Origin: Limnohabitans sp. WS1 | GTDB taxonomy: Bacteria > Pseudomonadota > Gammaproteobacteria > Burkholderiales > Burkholderiaceae_C | Reading direction: 5' to 3' | Assembly: GCF_003063265.1 (NCBI RefSeq) | Contig: NZ_NERU01000001.1 | Span: forward strand, 1-64,000 | DNA length: 64,000 nt | Shown: positions 49,627 through 59,013 of the stretch, one piece after another | Layout of the letters: the number at the start of each line of letters is the position of its first letter | How positions within the stretch are numbered: position 1 is the stretch's first letter | The notes under the pieces: model-generated | Seen by the model: the letters and a program-made list of their open reading frames with translations, nothing else | What the model was told of the DNA's origin: nothing | Databases searched by the model: none | Translations under genes and position numbers: made by a program

Positions 49627-51032
49627 CAGTCGCGTGTCACGCGCAGCAGTTCTTCGGCGCTGGTGATGCCCGCATCGACCAGACGCTGGCCATCGTCGCG
49701 CATCAGCACCATGCCTTGCGCCAACGCGGTGGCCCGCAAGTCGGCTTCGGCAGCACGGTTGTGGATTTGCGCCTTGATGGCATCACTGGCCACCAGCAGC
49801 TCAAACACCCCGGTGCGCCCGGCGTAACCGGTGTGCCCGCAGATGTCGCAGCCCGCACCATGGCAGGCGGTGCAACGCTTGCGCACCAGGCGCTGGGCCA
49901 GCACACCCAAGAGCGACGAGCTGAGCAAAAACGGCTCGACGCCCATGTCGATCAGGCGGTTCACGGCACTGGCCGCGTCGTTGGTGTGCAGCGTGGCCAG
50001 CACCAGGTGGCCTGTGAGCGAGGCCTGAATGGCGATCTGCGCGGTTTCAAAGTCGCGGATCTCGCCGATCATGATCACGTCCGGGTCTTGCCGCAGGATG
50101 GCCCGCAAGGCTTTGGCAAAGCTCAGGTCGATCTTGGCGTTGACCTGCGTTTGGCCCACGCCGGGCAGCTCGTATTCGATGGGGTCTTCCACCGTCATGA
50201 TGTTGTTGCGTGTTGCGTCCAGGCGCTGCAGCGCGGCATACAGGCTGGTGGTTTTGCCCGAGCCGGTGGGGCCGGTGACCAGCAAAATGCCGTGAGGCTG
50301 GTGGATCAACTGGTCAATTTGCTGCAAGACGCGGCCCTGCATGCCCACCGCTTCCAGTGTCAAGCGCGCTTCACTTTTGTCGAGCAAACGCAACACGGCC
50401 CGTTCGCCATGGGCGCTGGGCAGGGTGGACACACGCACATCGACCGCGCGGGAGCCCAGGCGCAGGCTGATGCGGCCGTCTTGGGGGAGTCGTTTTTCTG
50501 CAATGTCGAGTTCGGCCATGATTTTCAGGCGCGAAATCAATGCGGCATGCAGCGCCCGGTTCGGTTGTACAACTTCGCGCAGGGTGCCGTCGATGCGAAA
50601 GCGCACACTCGAATGGCGTTCATAGGGCTCGATGTGGATGTCGCTGGCCCCGTCGCGTGCCGCCTGCGTGAGCAAGGCGTTGAGCATGCGGATGATGGGC
50701 GCGTCGTCGCTGGCCTCCAGCAGGTCTTCCACGGCGGGCAGGTCTTGCATCATGCGAGACAGGTCGGCTTCGGATTCGACCTCGCTGACCACGGCGGCAG
50801 CGCTCGATGAGCTGTTGGCCTGGCCACCCGAGTAGGCCTGGTGGATGCGTTGGGCCAGTTCGGTGGCGCTGCTGTGCTGCATCTGCCAATGGGGCCCGGC
50901 AAACTGGCGTGTCACCTCGGACAGCGCCGAGCGATCGCTCTCGTCACAAAACCACAGGTTCAGGGCCTGCGCATCGTCTTCGAGCAGCAAACGATGGGTG
51001 CGGGCAAAGGCATAGGGCAGGGGGTAGCGCAT
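49626..51032 (-). CDS. gspE: Type II secretion ATPase GspE
   Basis: 468 residues from ATG 51032 (MRYPLPYAFARTHRLLL, the usual short-form N-terminus). The frame reaches 51086 only by running into gspD. The Walker A motif is GPTGSGKT, the Asp box GASDIHIEPYE, and Walker B/His-box DPDVIMIGEIRDFETAQIA and LATLHTNDA. A zinc-binding tetracysteine domain is intact (CTACHGAGCDICGHTGYAGR). It powers pseudopilus assembly from the cytosol. It starts seven bases after gspD and overlaps the next gene. Confidence 0.96.
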   Translation of the reverse strand: MRYPLPYAFARTHRLLLEDDAQALNLWFCDESDRSALSEVTRQFAGPHWQMQHSSATELAQRIHQAYSGGQANSSSSAAAVVSEVESEADLSRMMQDLPAVEDLLEASDDAPIIRMLNALLTQAARDGASDIHIEPYERHSSVRFRIDGTLREVVQPNRALHAALISRLKIMAELDIAEKRLPQDGRISLRLGSRAVDVRVSTLPSAHGERAVLRLLDKSEARLTLEAVGMQGRVLQQIDQLIHQPHGILLVTGPTGSGKTTSLYAALQRLDATRNNIMTVEDPIEYELPGVGQTQVNAKIDLSFAKALRAILRQDPDVIMIGEIRDFETAQIAIQASLTGHLVLATLHTNDAASAVNRLIDMGVEPFLLSSSLLGVLAQRLVRKRCTACHGAGCDICGHTGYAGRTGVFELLVASDAIKAQIHNRAAEADLRATALAQGMVLMRDDGQRLVDAGITSAEELLRVTRD

Positions 51033-51039
51033 GGGCAAC

Positions 51040-53229
51040 TCAGGGCTTGGCTGGGGCGGGGGCCGAGGAAGTGGCTGGATCGCCACCGTTCAATGGGGGA
51101 AGGACGGCCGAGCCGGGCACGGGAAGCGCACCGTTGGCGGCGGGCTGAAAACTCATCTGGTTGAGCCGCATTTGTTCGTAACGGCCCAGCGACAGGGCTT
51201 CGGTGGCCGCACCGTCACGCACCACCACCGGGCGCAAAAACACCATCAGATTGGTCTTCTTGCGGCTGCGGGCTTCGGCCCGAAACAGGTTGCCAAGGAT
51301 CGGGACGTCACCCAAGCCGGGCACTTTTTCTTGGGTGTTGGTGGTGTCGTCTTGCAGCAAGCCGCCCAGCACCACGATGGAGCCATCGTCGACCAGCACA
51401 CTCGACTCGATCGAACGCTTGTTGGTGATCAGCCCCGCGGTGGACGAGCTTTTGCTGTCGATGCTGCTGACTTCCTGGAAGATTTGCATCTTCACCGTGC
51501 CGTTTTCACTGATTTGCGGCTTGACGCGCAGGGTCAGGCCCACGTCTTTGCGCTCGATGGTCTGAAACGGGTTGACCGCTCCGGCGTTGGTGTTGTTGGA
51601 CGTGTATTGGCCGGTCACAAAGGGCACGTTTTGGCCAATGACGATTTTGGCTTCTTCGTTGTCCAAGGTGAGCAAATTGGGCGTTGACAGCACATTGGCG
51701 TCGCCATTGGACTGTAAAAACCGCGCCAATGCGCCCAAGGCCAGCACGCCGTTGCGCCGCTCGCCAACGGCCACGTTCAGGCCTGTGGAGGGGGTGTAGT
51801 TGCCAGTGGCTGCGTTGGCCGCCAAGTTGAACAAATTGGTGCCGCCCACCGCAAAGTTGGTGCCCAACAGGCCCACGGCGCTGCCACTGTTGCCCGTGCC
51901 GCTGAGCCACTGCACACCAAACTCGGCGGCCTTGTCGGCGCTGACTTCGGCAATCAGGCTTTCCACAAACACCTGAGCGCGGCGTTGGTCGAGCATCTCG
52001 ATCACCGAGCGCAGTTGCCGGTATTGCGGTTCGGGGGCGGTGATGATGAGCGAGTTGGTGGCCGGGTCGGCCTGGATTTGGCCGCCTGTGGAGGGGCTGG
52101 CGCTGGCGTTCAGGCTGGTTGTGGCAGCCGATGCCGGACCCGCAGGTGCCGGGTTGCCCGTGCTGGCCGGGCTGCTGGGTGTGCTGCGCGATTCGCCGGC
52201 CAAGGCGGCACGCAAGGTGATGGCCAGCTTGGTGGCGTCGGCATTCTTCAGGTACACCACATGGATGTTGCCACTGGCCGCGCCCGCCCCGGTGGCGCTG
52301 GGTTGGTCCAGTTGGCTGACCAGGCCCCGCACCAAGGCCAGACGGGCCGGGTTGGCGGCACGCACGATCAAGGCGTTGGTGCGCACGTCGGGCAGCACGG
52401 TGGTTTTGAACAAGTTGTCGGTTTGTCCTTGGCTGGCCACGGCGGCAGCGGCCGTGGATTCGAGCAGGCGCAGCACCATGGGGGCCAGGTCGCTGGCCAC
52501 GCCGTGTTGCAGCCGGATCATCTCGACCCCGGTGGCGTTGGCCACATCGAGTGCCGCCACGATGCGGGCCAGGCGTTGCAGGTTCTCGCTGTAGTCGGTG
52601 ATCACCAAGGCGTTGGTGCCCGGGTTGACGTTGATGGTGTTGTTGGGGCTGATGAGGGGGCGCAGCACCGGCACCAGGTTGTTGGCGTTTTCGTGGTTGA
52701 GTCTGAAAATTTGGGTGATGATTTGGCCGCTGCTGGCGGGCACAGCACCGGCCGAGACGGCGCTGCTTTGCAGCTTGGCTTCGGCCTCAGGCAGCACGGT
52801 GTACAGCCCCGACGACTCCACGAGGGCAAAGCCTTGGGTGCGCAGTTGCACGGCAAACAGGCGCAAGGCTTGGGCGGGGGGCACGGGCAGTTGGCTGGAC
52901 AGCGAGACGGTGCCCTTGACCCGGGGGTCCACTACCACGTTGTGCCCAGACAAGGTGGCCAAGGTGCGGGCCACGGCTTCGATGTCGGCGTTGACAAAGT
53001 TGAGCGTGACCGGCTCTTGCCGCTTGGCTTTGCGGGTGGCTGACTTGGCTTTGGGCTGGGTTGTGGTGGTGGCCGAGTTCAGGGCCGCGCTGGGGGCCTG
53101 GGCGGGCTCGGTGTTGGGGGCCTGAGCCAGTGCGCTGGACAGGCAGACCCAGCTCAGTGCCAGAGGCTGCCACAGGCGTTTGGATGGCAAGGGCTGGGAC
53201 AAGCGGGCAAAGAAAGGGGTGGCGTTCAT
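51040..53229 (-). CDS. gspD: Type II secretion outer-membrane secretin GspD
   Basis: 729 residues from ATG 53229 (signal peptide MNATPFFARLSQPLPSKRLW up to SSALAQ). Frame upstream of this belongs to other genes. N0 domain VTLNFVNADIEAVARTLATL is followed by N1-N3 (TQIFRLNHENANNLVPVLRP, IRLQHGVASDLAPMVLRLLE, VVYLKNADATKLAITLRAAL). The secretin domain carries VPGLGDVPILGNLFR and NLMVFLRPVVV. Ser/Thr/Ala-rich linkers are long but within family range. No lipobox is seen. Confidence 0.96.
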   Translation of the reverse strand: MNATPFFARLSQPLPSKRLWQPLALSWVCLSSALAQAPNTEPAQAPSAALNSATTTTQPKAKSATRKAKRQEPVTLNFVNADIEAVARTLATLSGHNVVVDPRVKGTVSLSSQLPVPPAQALRLFAVQLRTQGFALVESSGLYTVLPEAEAKLQSSAVSAGAVPASSGQIITQIFRLNHENANNLVPVLRPLISPNNTINVNPGTNALVITDYSENLQRLARIVAALDVANATGVEMIRLQHGVASDLAPMVLRLLESTAAAAVASQGQTDNLFKTTVLPDVRTNALIVRAANPARLALVRGLVSQLDQPSATGAGAASGNIHVVYLKNADATKLAITLRAALAGESRSTPSSPASTGNPAPAGPASAATTSLNASASPSTGGQIQADPATNSLIITAPEPQYRQLRSVIEMLDQRRAQVFVESLIAEVSADKAAEFGVQWLSGTGNSGSAVGLLGTNFAVGGTNLFNLAANAATGNYTPSTGLNVAVGERRNGVLALGALARFLQSNGDANVLSTPNLLTLDNEEAKIVIGQNVPFVTGQYTSNNTNAGAVNPFQTIERKDVGLTLRVKPQISENGTVKMQIFQEVSSIDSKSSSTAGLITNKRSIESSVLVDDGSIVVLGGLLQDDTTNTQEKVPGLGDVPILGNLFRAEARSRKKTNLMVFLRPVVVRDGAATEALSLGRYEQMRLNQMSFQPAANGALPVPGSAVLPPLNGGDPATSSAPAPAKP

Positions 53230-53261
53230 GGTGTGGGCGGGTTCAATCGGTGGTGTGGGGT

Positions 53262-54065
53262 TCAGCCCAAAGACAGCAGGCTGCGTGGGCCTTGGCGGCG
53301 GCCCACAATGTTCAGCAAATTGGACAGGGCCGCTTCGTGCCCTTCTTGGGCGCTGGCTTCGCCTGTAAAGCGCAGGCGTGCGCCGACCCATTGGCCTTGA
53401 CCGCTCAAGAGCAAAGGCCCTTGCAGGGTGCTCAAGAGCAGCTCGGGGGTGGCGGTGCCTTCGGGGCGACCGTTCAGGTGAATGAGGTAACTGCCCATGG
53501 GCTTGAGGGTGCTCAGGCGCGAGGACAGTTGTTGCACTTGCAGCTCGACTTGGCCTGTCATTTGCAGTCGGCCTTCGCTCCAGCGCAGTTGCAGGCCTTC
53601 GGTGCGCCATTGCAGCTGGCCTTCGGGTTGCAGGGTGTTCCAGGGGGCACCCAGTCCACTGAGCAAGGCGGCTGGCCATTGCGAGAGGTGGTCGCTGAGG
53701 CTCAGTTGCAAGGTGGACAGGCCAAACTGCAGCGTCACACTGGCCGCTTGTGCCATGCAGCATTCGGCACGCCAAAGCACGCGCATGCCCGTCCAGGTGG
53801 GTTGAATGCGCCAGCGCAGCCGACCGGGCAGGCCTTGCGCATCGCGGCTGCCATTGCCCCCGCTGAGCACCACTTGCGCCGATCCGGCCCACAGGCTGTT
53901 GCGTGGGTCGATCAGTTGCACGCGTCCTTGGCTGGCTTGCGCCACGCCCCAGGCCAGCCAGCGTGCGGGGGCCCACACGCAGATGGCCACCAGCAGGCCC
54001 AGCCATGCGCCCCAAAGTGCATGACGCCATCGCGGGCGCAGGGCAGGGGTGATGCGCTGGTTCAT
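53262..54065 (-). CDS. gspN: Type II secretion protein GspN
   Basis: 267 residues from ATG 54065, in an ATGA overlap with gspM. A single N-terminal membrane anchor (LWGAWLGLLVAICVWAPARW) is followed by the T2SSN domain: LAWGVAQASQGRVQLIDPRN, SLWAGSAQVVLSGG, ARLRFTGEASAQEGHEAALS and LLNIVGRRQG. GspN is an accessory inner-membrane component present only in some T2SS. It precedes gspD by 32 bases. Confidence 0.9.
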   Translation of the reverse strand: MNQRITPALRPRWRHALWGAWLGLLVAICVWAPARWLAWGVAQASQGRVQLIDPRNSLWAGSAQVVLSGGNGSRDAQGLPGRLRWRIQPTWTGMRVLWRAECCMAQAASVTLQFGLSTLQLSLSDHLSQWPAALLSGLGAPWNTLQPEGQLQWRTEGLQLRWSEGRLQMTGQVELQVQQLSSRLSTLKPMGSYLIHLNGRPEGTATPELLLSTLQGPLLLSGQGQWVGARLRFTGEASAQEGHEAALSNLLNIVGRRQGPRSLLSLG

Positions 54066-54637
54066 GGCGTGGCGGGCAAGCGAAGCACCACACTGCCGCG
54101 CCAATGCACAGCGTTGGCGTCGGCGGGCGCAGCGCCGGGGGATGTGAGGGCGGTTGTGAGGGCTGTTGCGGGGGGGGCCAGTTTTTGCGTCGGCAGCACC
54201 TGTTGCAGCTGGGCTTGCACCGGCAGGGCCTGGGCCCGTTCCCGGGCTTGGCTGAGCCAGCGGGCCATGCTTTCGGCGGGGGCCGATTCCACACTCAAGG
54301 TGGCGCGATCGCCTTGCAGCTGAATGCGTGCGCCCGTGCCCAGATCGCGCACGCTGGCTTCCAGCCATTGGCGGGCTTGGGCGGCGGTGTTGGCGGGGGC
54401 CGATTGCAGTTGTTTGGCTTGGGCTTGCAGTTCGCGCATGCGCTGGGTTTGCCGGTCCAGCTCGGCTTGCTTGGCAGGGGCTTGCTGCCAGGTTCGCCAG
54501 GCGGGGTTCAGGGCCAGGCTCCACAGCAAAGTCAGAGTCAGCAGCAGGGCGACCAAGGCCAAGCCCTTTTTTTCGCGTGGATTGCGTTGTTGCCAAGCCT
54601 GTTGCAGCGCTTGCAGGGGCAAGTGGGTGCGGCTCAT
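54062..54637 (-). CDS. gspM: Type II secretion protein GspM
   Basis: 191 residues from ATG 54637 (overlap ATGA with gspL). One transmembrane helix (KKGLALVALLLTLTLLWSLA) is followed by a periplasmic coiled-coil stretch (ELDRQTQRMRELQAQAKQLQ) and a small alpha/beta domain (LGTGARIQLQGDRATLSVES). It is the GspL partner in the inner-membrane platform. The C-terminal Ala/Pro-rich part is less conserved. Confidence 0.9.
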   Translation of the reverse strand: MSRTHLPLQALQQAWQQRNPREKKGLALVALLLTLTLLWSLALNPAWRTWQQAPAKQAELDRQTQRMRELQAQAKQLQSAPANTAAQARQWLEASVRDLGTGARIQLQGDRATLSVESAPAESMARWLSQARERAQALPVQAQLQQVLPTQKLAPPATALTTALTSPGAAPADANAVHWRGSVVLRLPATP

Positions 54638-55881
54638 GGGGTGCTTTCCTTGGCGGGGGTCACAGACATCAACCAGCCTTCGCCTTCTGGCGTGAGCAGG
54701 TAGCCCCGGGCTTGCAGGGCGGTTTTCAGGGCAGAGGACTCGCTGGCACCGGCTTGAAAGCCTTGCAGCCGCAGCTGGCCGTTTTGGTAGGCCCATTGGC
54801 GCGGCGCGGCCGTGCCTGCCGGCAGGGCCTGGCCCAGGGCGGCGAGCATGACTTCCAGGTCGGCAGGCCCCAGTTGGCCAGAATTTTGTTGCAAGCGTTC
54901 GACTTCTCGCGCCATCTGGACCGGGGCGTCCACCACAAGCTGGGTTTGTGGGAAGCTGTCTTTGAGCATGCGAGCCCAGCTTTGTTCTTCGGCCTGCCAG
55001 TTGACGCGTGTTTTCCAGGCCCAGGCGTTCAGGCCGAGCACTTGGCTGAGCAGCAACAGGCCCAAGGCCCAGCGGGTCGGTCGCCAGGCGGGGCTGTTCC
55101 ACAGGGCGCTCAGGCCCTTTTGGCCCTGTTTGAGGTAACGCGCTTGGGCGTTGGCCCGAAAGTCAAACTGCGCCAAATCCCAATCGGAGGCGACCGCCTG
55201 GAGCCAGTGTTGCCCCGGGGGCATGAGTTGGGCCGGGCGGCCCAAGGCTTCGGTGATGGGGCCCACCACGGCCGACTCGGCCAGCAGCTGGGCGCTTTGC
55301 AGCGCTTGGGGGCTCAGTCCAAAGCGTTCTGCCAGCGTGCGCATGGGCTCAAGGGGCATGCCCCAGACGCCGCGTTCGGGGTGCGCTGCCCACAGCCAGC
55401 CGCTTGGGGCATCGCCCAAAGCCAGCAGTTGAAGAGGCGCTTTGCCCGGTGCGATTTCGGGCACGATGCGGTGCACCTGCAGACCGACTTGTTCGAGCGC
55501 TTGGAGGTGTTCGCGCAGCCATTGGCGTTGGCACACGCCTACCCAGGGCTGGGGCAAGTCTTTCCAGCCGGTTTGCAAAGCCATGTGCAACTGGGCGGGG
55601 TCGTCGAGCAGGCGGTCTTCGAGCAGGCCTTGCAAGGCGGCTTGCAGGCGTGAAGCCTGTTTGTGCAGGCCCGGGGGCAACTCAACCCGGTGCCACGACA
55701 GGCAGGCCGCGGGCAACAAAACCAGCACTTCGGTCTGTCGGTCAGCGCTGGGCAACAAGGTGCTGGCCGACCACTGCAGGCGCACAGAGGCCGTTTCACG
55801 CTCGGGCTGCACCAGGGCGTGGGGGTAAACCGTGGCGGGGCCGGCGGGGCCGGGGGGCAATTGAATGATCAGGGTGCGCAT
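54634..55881 (-). CDS. gspL: Type II secretion protein GspL
   Basis: 415 residues from ATG 55881 (MRTLIIQLPPGPAGPATVYP). The actin-like cytoplasmic domain spans about residues 1-240 (VLVLLPAACLSWHRVELPPG, LQAALQGLLEDRLLDDPAQL). A transmembrane helix (PTRWALGLLLLSQVLGLNAW) is followed by a periplasmic ferredoxin-like domain. It recruits GspE to the membrane and pairs with GspM. It lies seven bases after gspK. Confidence 0.93.
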   Translation of the reverse strand: MRTLIIQLPPGPAGPATVYPHALVQPERETASVRLQWSASTLLPSADRQTEVLVLLPAACLSWHRVELPPGLHKQASRLQAALQGLLEDRLLDDPAQLHMALQTGWKDLPQPWVGVCQRQWLREHLQALEQVGLQVHRIVPEIAPGKAPLQLLALGDAPSGWLWAAHPERGVWGMPLEPMRTLAERFGLSPQALQSAQLLAESAVVGPITEALGRPAQLMPPGQHWLQAVASDWDLAQFDFRANAQARYLKQGQKGLSALWNSPAWRPTRWALGLLLLSQVLGLNAWAWKTRVNWQAEEQSWARMLKDSFPQTQLVVDAPVQMAREVERLQQNSGQLGPADLEVMLAALGQALPAGTAAPRQWAYQNGQLRLQGFQAGASESSALKTALQARGYLLTPEGEGWLMSVTPAKESTP

Positions 55882-55888
55882 GTGCGAT

Positions 55889-56905
55889 TCATTGTAGAGG
55901 GGCACTGTGACTTTGCTGGGGGCTTTTGACCCGCCACAGCATGCGCACTTGGTTGCCTTCGCGGCGCACCAAGGCCAGCTCTTGCTGGACCACGTTGTCG
56001 ATGCGCATGCGCCCCAGCACCTCAAAGTAACGGCTTTGCACGCTGTGCTGTTTTTCATTGAGCTGCAAACCTGCCGGTCCCAGTGCCTCGCGGGCCGCGT
56101 TCAGACTGGCCCAGTGCCCCCGTGCCCGCAAAGCCACCGCTTGGCGTGCTGAGGACAGGTCAAAACCGACCAGGCTGGCCGAGAGCACTTCGGCTGAGGC
56201 GGTGTTGAGGTTGATGGGCGTGGGCTCGGGCAGCACGGTGATGTGATCTTGCAAGGCAAGCAAGGTGGCCGCGCTCAGGCCCATCCAGCGCAGTTGGGCG
56301 GTTTGTTGCGGCACCAAGGGCGCTGCTGTGGCATTGCGCGAGGTGGTCGGGGGAACCGCTTGGGGTTTTGTGGCCAGCCAAGCGTCGACCAGCTTTTGCA
56401 GCTCGGACGCGGGCAGTTGCAAACGGTCAAACAGGGCTGTCAATTGCGCCAGGGCCAGGGGTGAGGGTTTGCCGTCTTCGGTCAGATTGGCCAGGTTCAT
56501 GCGCGATTGGGCATCGGTGATTCGGCCCGATAAAAAGACTTCAGCATCGTCTTCGCGCCATTGCTGGTCTTGTGACAAAAACGAAGACAGTTTGGATTCT
56601 TGCACCGGCAAAGCCCAAGGTTCACCCAAATGGTCAACGCTTGCACCTTGGGCAGAGGCCGCGTCTTCGCGCAAGATCAGTCGGGCCCAGTCCAGGGCCC
56701 CGGTCATCATCCAGGCGGTTTGGCTGCGACCCCGTTCAGCGGATTCAATTTCAACTTGCCGCCACTGTTGCCACAGGGCGGCACTGGCCAGCGTGGCCAC
56801 CAGCGCCACGGTGAGCATGGCCACCAACAAGGCGGCACCGGCTTGGCCCGGTTGTTTGGCGTGTCGCGCTGTTGGGGCGTGACCAGGGGTGTAGGGCCGC
56901 TTCAT
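55889..56905 (-). CDS. gspK: Type II secretion minor pseudopilin GspK
   Basis: 338 residues from ATG 56905 (ATGA overlap with gspJ). The prepilin-like N-terminus is GQAGAALLVAMLTVALVATL, with Ala-Ala in place of the usual Phe-Thr. The large GspK domain has GRITDAQSRMNLANL and SAEVLSASLVGFDLSSARQA. It caps the pseudopilus tip with GspI and GspJ. Length is normal for the family. Confidence 0.93.
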   Translation of the reverse strand: MKRPYTPGHAPTARHAKQPGQAGAALLVAMLTVALVATLASAALWQQWRQVEIESAERGRSQTAWMMTGALDWARLILREDAASAQGASVDHLGEPWALPVQESKLSSFLSQDQQWREDDAEVFLSGRITDAQSRMNLANLTEDGKPSPLALAQLTALFDRLQLPASELQKLVDAWLATKPQAVPPTTSRNATAAPLVPQQTAQLRWMGLSAATLLALQDHITVLPEPTPINLNTASAEVLSASLVGFDLSSARQAVALRARGHWASLNAAREALGPAGLQLNEKQHSVQSRYFEVLGRMRIDNVVQQELALVRREGNQVRMLWRVKSPQQSHSAPLQ

Positions 56906-57660
56906 GAGGGGGCTCCAGACAAGGTGGGGCGCACCCAATCGAGCGTCAGGGGACCTGCCCCTGCAGGTCCGGGGGGCAAGCTCAGCACCAGACGCACACC
57001 ATCAGGTGTTGTGCTGGCGCTGGTGGCTGCTGGGGTGGGGGCGGCGGCAGGCGTGTTGGGTCGTGGGGGTGACTGGGGTGGGGTGTTGGGGCCTGCCGTC
57101 ACGGCATCGCTGGACAAAGGGTTGGTCCACGCGCCGCCCCGGTGCACAAAAATTTGCCAACCCGCCAAAGGGTGGATTTGAATTTGCCCGGCGCGGGCTG
57201 CATCGTCAGGTGTTTGGCTCCATTGCCGGGCCGCATCCCAGGCGGTTTGCCAGTCCTGGCTTTGGGTCAGTGGGGGCGATTGCCAGCGTTGCCAGTCGCC
57301 GCCACCGGGCCGACCTGGGTCGATGCGCCACGTCCAGGCCACCACCTGCACACTGGGCACAGGGCCGTTGGGTGATGGGGGGGCGTCTGCGCTGCGGCGT
57401 GTCAGGCGCAGCACCTGCCCGTCCCAGTCCCAGCTGGGGGTGCCGGCCAATTCGGCCAATTGGTCCAGGTCGGTTTGCCATTGGGCCAGGCCCGCTTGCA
57501 AGGTGCGGATGTCGTCGGCACGGGTTTGCAAACCACTTTGGGTGCGCAGCATGCCATCAATTCCGCGCCAGGCCATCAGGCTCATCAAGGCCATGATGGC
57601 AATGGCCACCAGCACTTCGATCAGGGTGAAGCCGCGTGCACGGGAGGACAGGGGTGCCAT
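56902..57660 (-). CDS. gspJ: Type II secretion minor pseudopilin GspJ
   Basis: 252 residues from ATG 57660 (TGATG with gspI). The class III signal is SSRARGFTLIEVLVAIAIMA, cut after Gly. The GspJ domain shows MAWRGIDGMLRTQSGLQTRA and LRLTRRSADAPPS. The C-terminus carries an extra Pro/Thr/Ala-rich stretch (PPQSPPRPNTPAAAPTPAAT) not usual for the family. Confidence 0.92.
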   Translation of the reverse strand: MAPLSSRARGFTLIEVLVAIAIMALMSLMAWRGIDGMLRTQSGLQTRADDIRTLQAGLAQWQTDLDQLAELAGTPSWDWDGQVLRLTRRSADAPPSPNGPVPSVQVVAWTWRIDPGRPGGGDWQRWQSPPLTQSQDWQTAWDAARQWSQTPDDAARAGQIQIHPLAGWQIFVHRGGAWTNPLSSDAVTAGPNTPPQSPPRPNTPAAAPTPAATSASTTPDGVRLVLSLPPGPAGAGPLTLDWVRPTLSGAPS

Positions 57661-58082
57661 CAGTTGCGCCCCATCACGGTGGACAGTTGAAGCACATAGC
57701 GGCCTTCGTCCAGCACCCGGGCATCGACCCGCCGAAAATTCGGGTTGGGGGTGGGGCGCACCGACACCTCCACTTGCAGCTGGCGACCGGCTTGGGGGCA
57801 TTCGATGCTGCGGTTGCCGTTGTCCGGCAGTTGTCGTCGCAATCGCAGGGCAATGAGTTCGTTCTCGGCGCAAATTTGGCCCAGCATGCTGACGGTCTGG
57901 CGATCGGCGTTGCGCAGCAGCGAGCCGGTGGCCTGCAGCCCGGCCAACAGGGCCACAGCCGTGATGCCCAAAGCGACCAACACCTCGATCAGGGTGAAGC
58001 CTTGCGCCGATGGGCCAAAGCGTCCACCGCTGCGGCGGGCTGTTTCAGGCCTGTGGGGGCCGCTGTTGCGCGGGGCACTCAT
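57660..58082 (-). CDS. gspI: Type II secretion minor pseudopilin GspI
   Basis: 140 residues from ATG 58082 (ATGA overlap with gspH). The leader is long (about 25 residues) before QGFTLIEVLVALGITAVALL. Then CAENELIALRLRRQLPDNG and VRPTPNPNFRRVDARVL follow as in GspI. It is the tip pseudopilin initiating assembly with GspJ and GspK. Confidence 0.92.
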   Translation of the reverse strand: MSAPRNSGPHRPETARRSGGRFGPSAQGFTLIEVLVALGITAVALLAGLQATGSLLRNADRQTVSMLGQICAENELIALRLRRQLPDNGNRSIECPQAGRQLQVEVSVRPTPNPNFRRVDARVLDEGRYVLQLSTVMGRN

Positions 58083-58594
58083 GGTGGGGTGCTGCCGTTG
58101 GGGGGAAGGTTTTGTACCCGAAAAGGGCGCAGGCCATCGGTGACCACCCACAAGCGCTGGTCCGGACGTTCGCTGCTGCTCAGGGCCAAAGCTTGGGGTC
58201 CGATGAGGGGCTCCGGCCCCAAAATCAGGGTTTGGCCAGGTGCTGTGCGGGTGGTGTCGCTCAGCCATTGGCGGGGCAGCCCGGGGGGCGGCAGGCCTTC
58301 AAAAACAAAGGCCGAGCCAGATTCGGCACCTGGCGTCCGCCAAACCACGGGCAAGCCGTTCGCACGGGCTTGGGCACGGCCGGTTTCCAGCAGTGCGGCC
58401 AGGCGCTCGGCGTCGCGTTGCAAGGCACTGTCTGCGCTGTCACGCAGCGACAGGCTCACACCCGCCATGGCCAGCACCATCAAGACCATGACCACCAGCA
58501 GTTCGAGCAAGGTGAAGCCCCTGCACCGGGCGGCGGGGCCAACGTGTCGCAGGGGGCGCAGTGTGGGCTTATTGCCAGCTGCCGATGTCTGCAT
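58079..58594 (-). CDS. gspH: Type II secretion minor pseudopilin GspH
   Basis: 171 residues from ATG 58594, which overlaps the gspG 3' end by 26 bp. The prepilin signal is CRGFTLLELLVVMVLMVLA. The GspH domain contains DAERLAALLETGRAQARANG, LPVVWRTP and GSAFVFEGLPPPG. It probably links the tip complex to the GspG shaft. Confidence 0.92.
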   Translation of the reverse strand: MQTSAAGNKPTLRPLRHVGPAARCRGFTLLELLVVMVLMVLAMAGVSLSLRDSADSALQRDAERLAALLETGRAQARANGLPVVWRTPGAESGSAFVFEGLPPPGLPRQWLSDTTRTAPGQTLILGPEPLIGPQALALSSSERPDQRLWVVTDGLRPFRVQNLPPNGSTPP

Positions 58595-59006
58595 TGTTGC
58601 CCTCGCCGCCGGCTTGACCGTCAGCGCCAAAGGACAGCACATCCACTTCACCCTTGATGCCGGGGTTCATATATTGGTAGGGGCGTCCCCAGGGGTCATT
58701 GGGCAGCTTGTCCAGGTAGGGCTTCCAGTTGCCGGGCACGGGTTCGGTGGTGGGCTTGAGGGTGAGTGCACCCAGGCCTTGAGCCCCCGTGGGGAAACGC
58801 TGGTTGTCCAGCTTGTAAAGTTTGAGGGCCTGCATCAGGTTGCCCACATCGGTGCGAGCGGCCGTGATGCGGGCATCGTCGGCGCGGCCCAATACATTGG
58901 GCACGATGAGCGCGGCCAGCACGCCAATGATGGCCAGCACGACCATGAGTTCGATCAGGGTGAAGCCCCGCTGACGGCGGGCTGAAGGGGTGGCAGGTGT
59001 TTTCAT
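58569..59006 (-). CDS. gspG: Type II secretion major pseudopilin GspG
   Basis: 145 residues from ATG 59006. An in-frame ATG at 59018 lies inside the promoter -10 box and is unlikely to be transcribed. The signal is RQRGFTLIELMVVLAIIGVL. The GspG calcium-binding pilin body has TDVGNLMQALKLYKLDNQRF, PTGAQGLGALTLKPT and NDPWGRPYQYMNPG. It is the first gene of the minus-strand gsp operon and forms the pseudopilus shaft. Confidence 0.96.
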   Translation of the reverse strand: MKTPATPSARRQRGFTLIELMVVLAIIGVLAALIVPNVLGRADDARITAARTDVGNLMQALKLYKLDNQRFPTGAQGLGALTLKPTTEPVPGNWKPYLDKLPNDPWGRPYQYMNPGIKGEVDVLSFGADGQAGGEGNNADIGSWQ

Positions 59007-59013
59007 GGCGTCG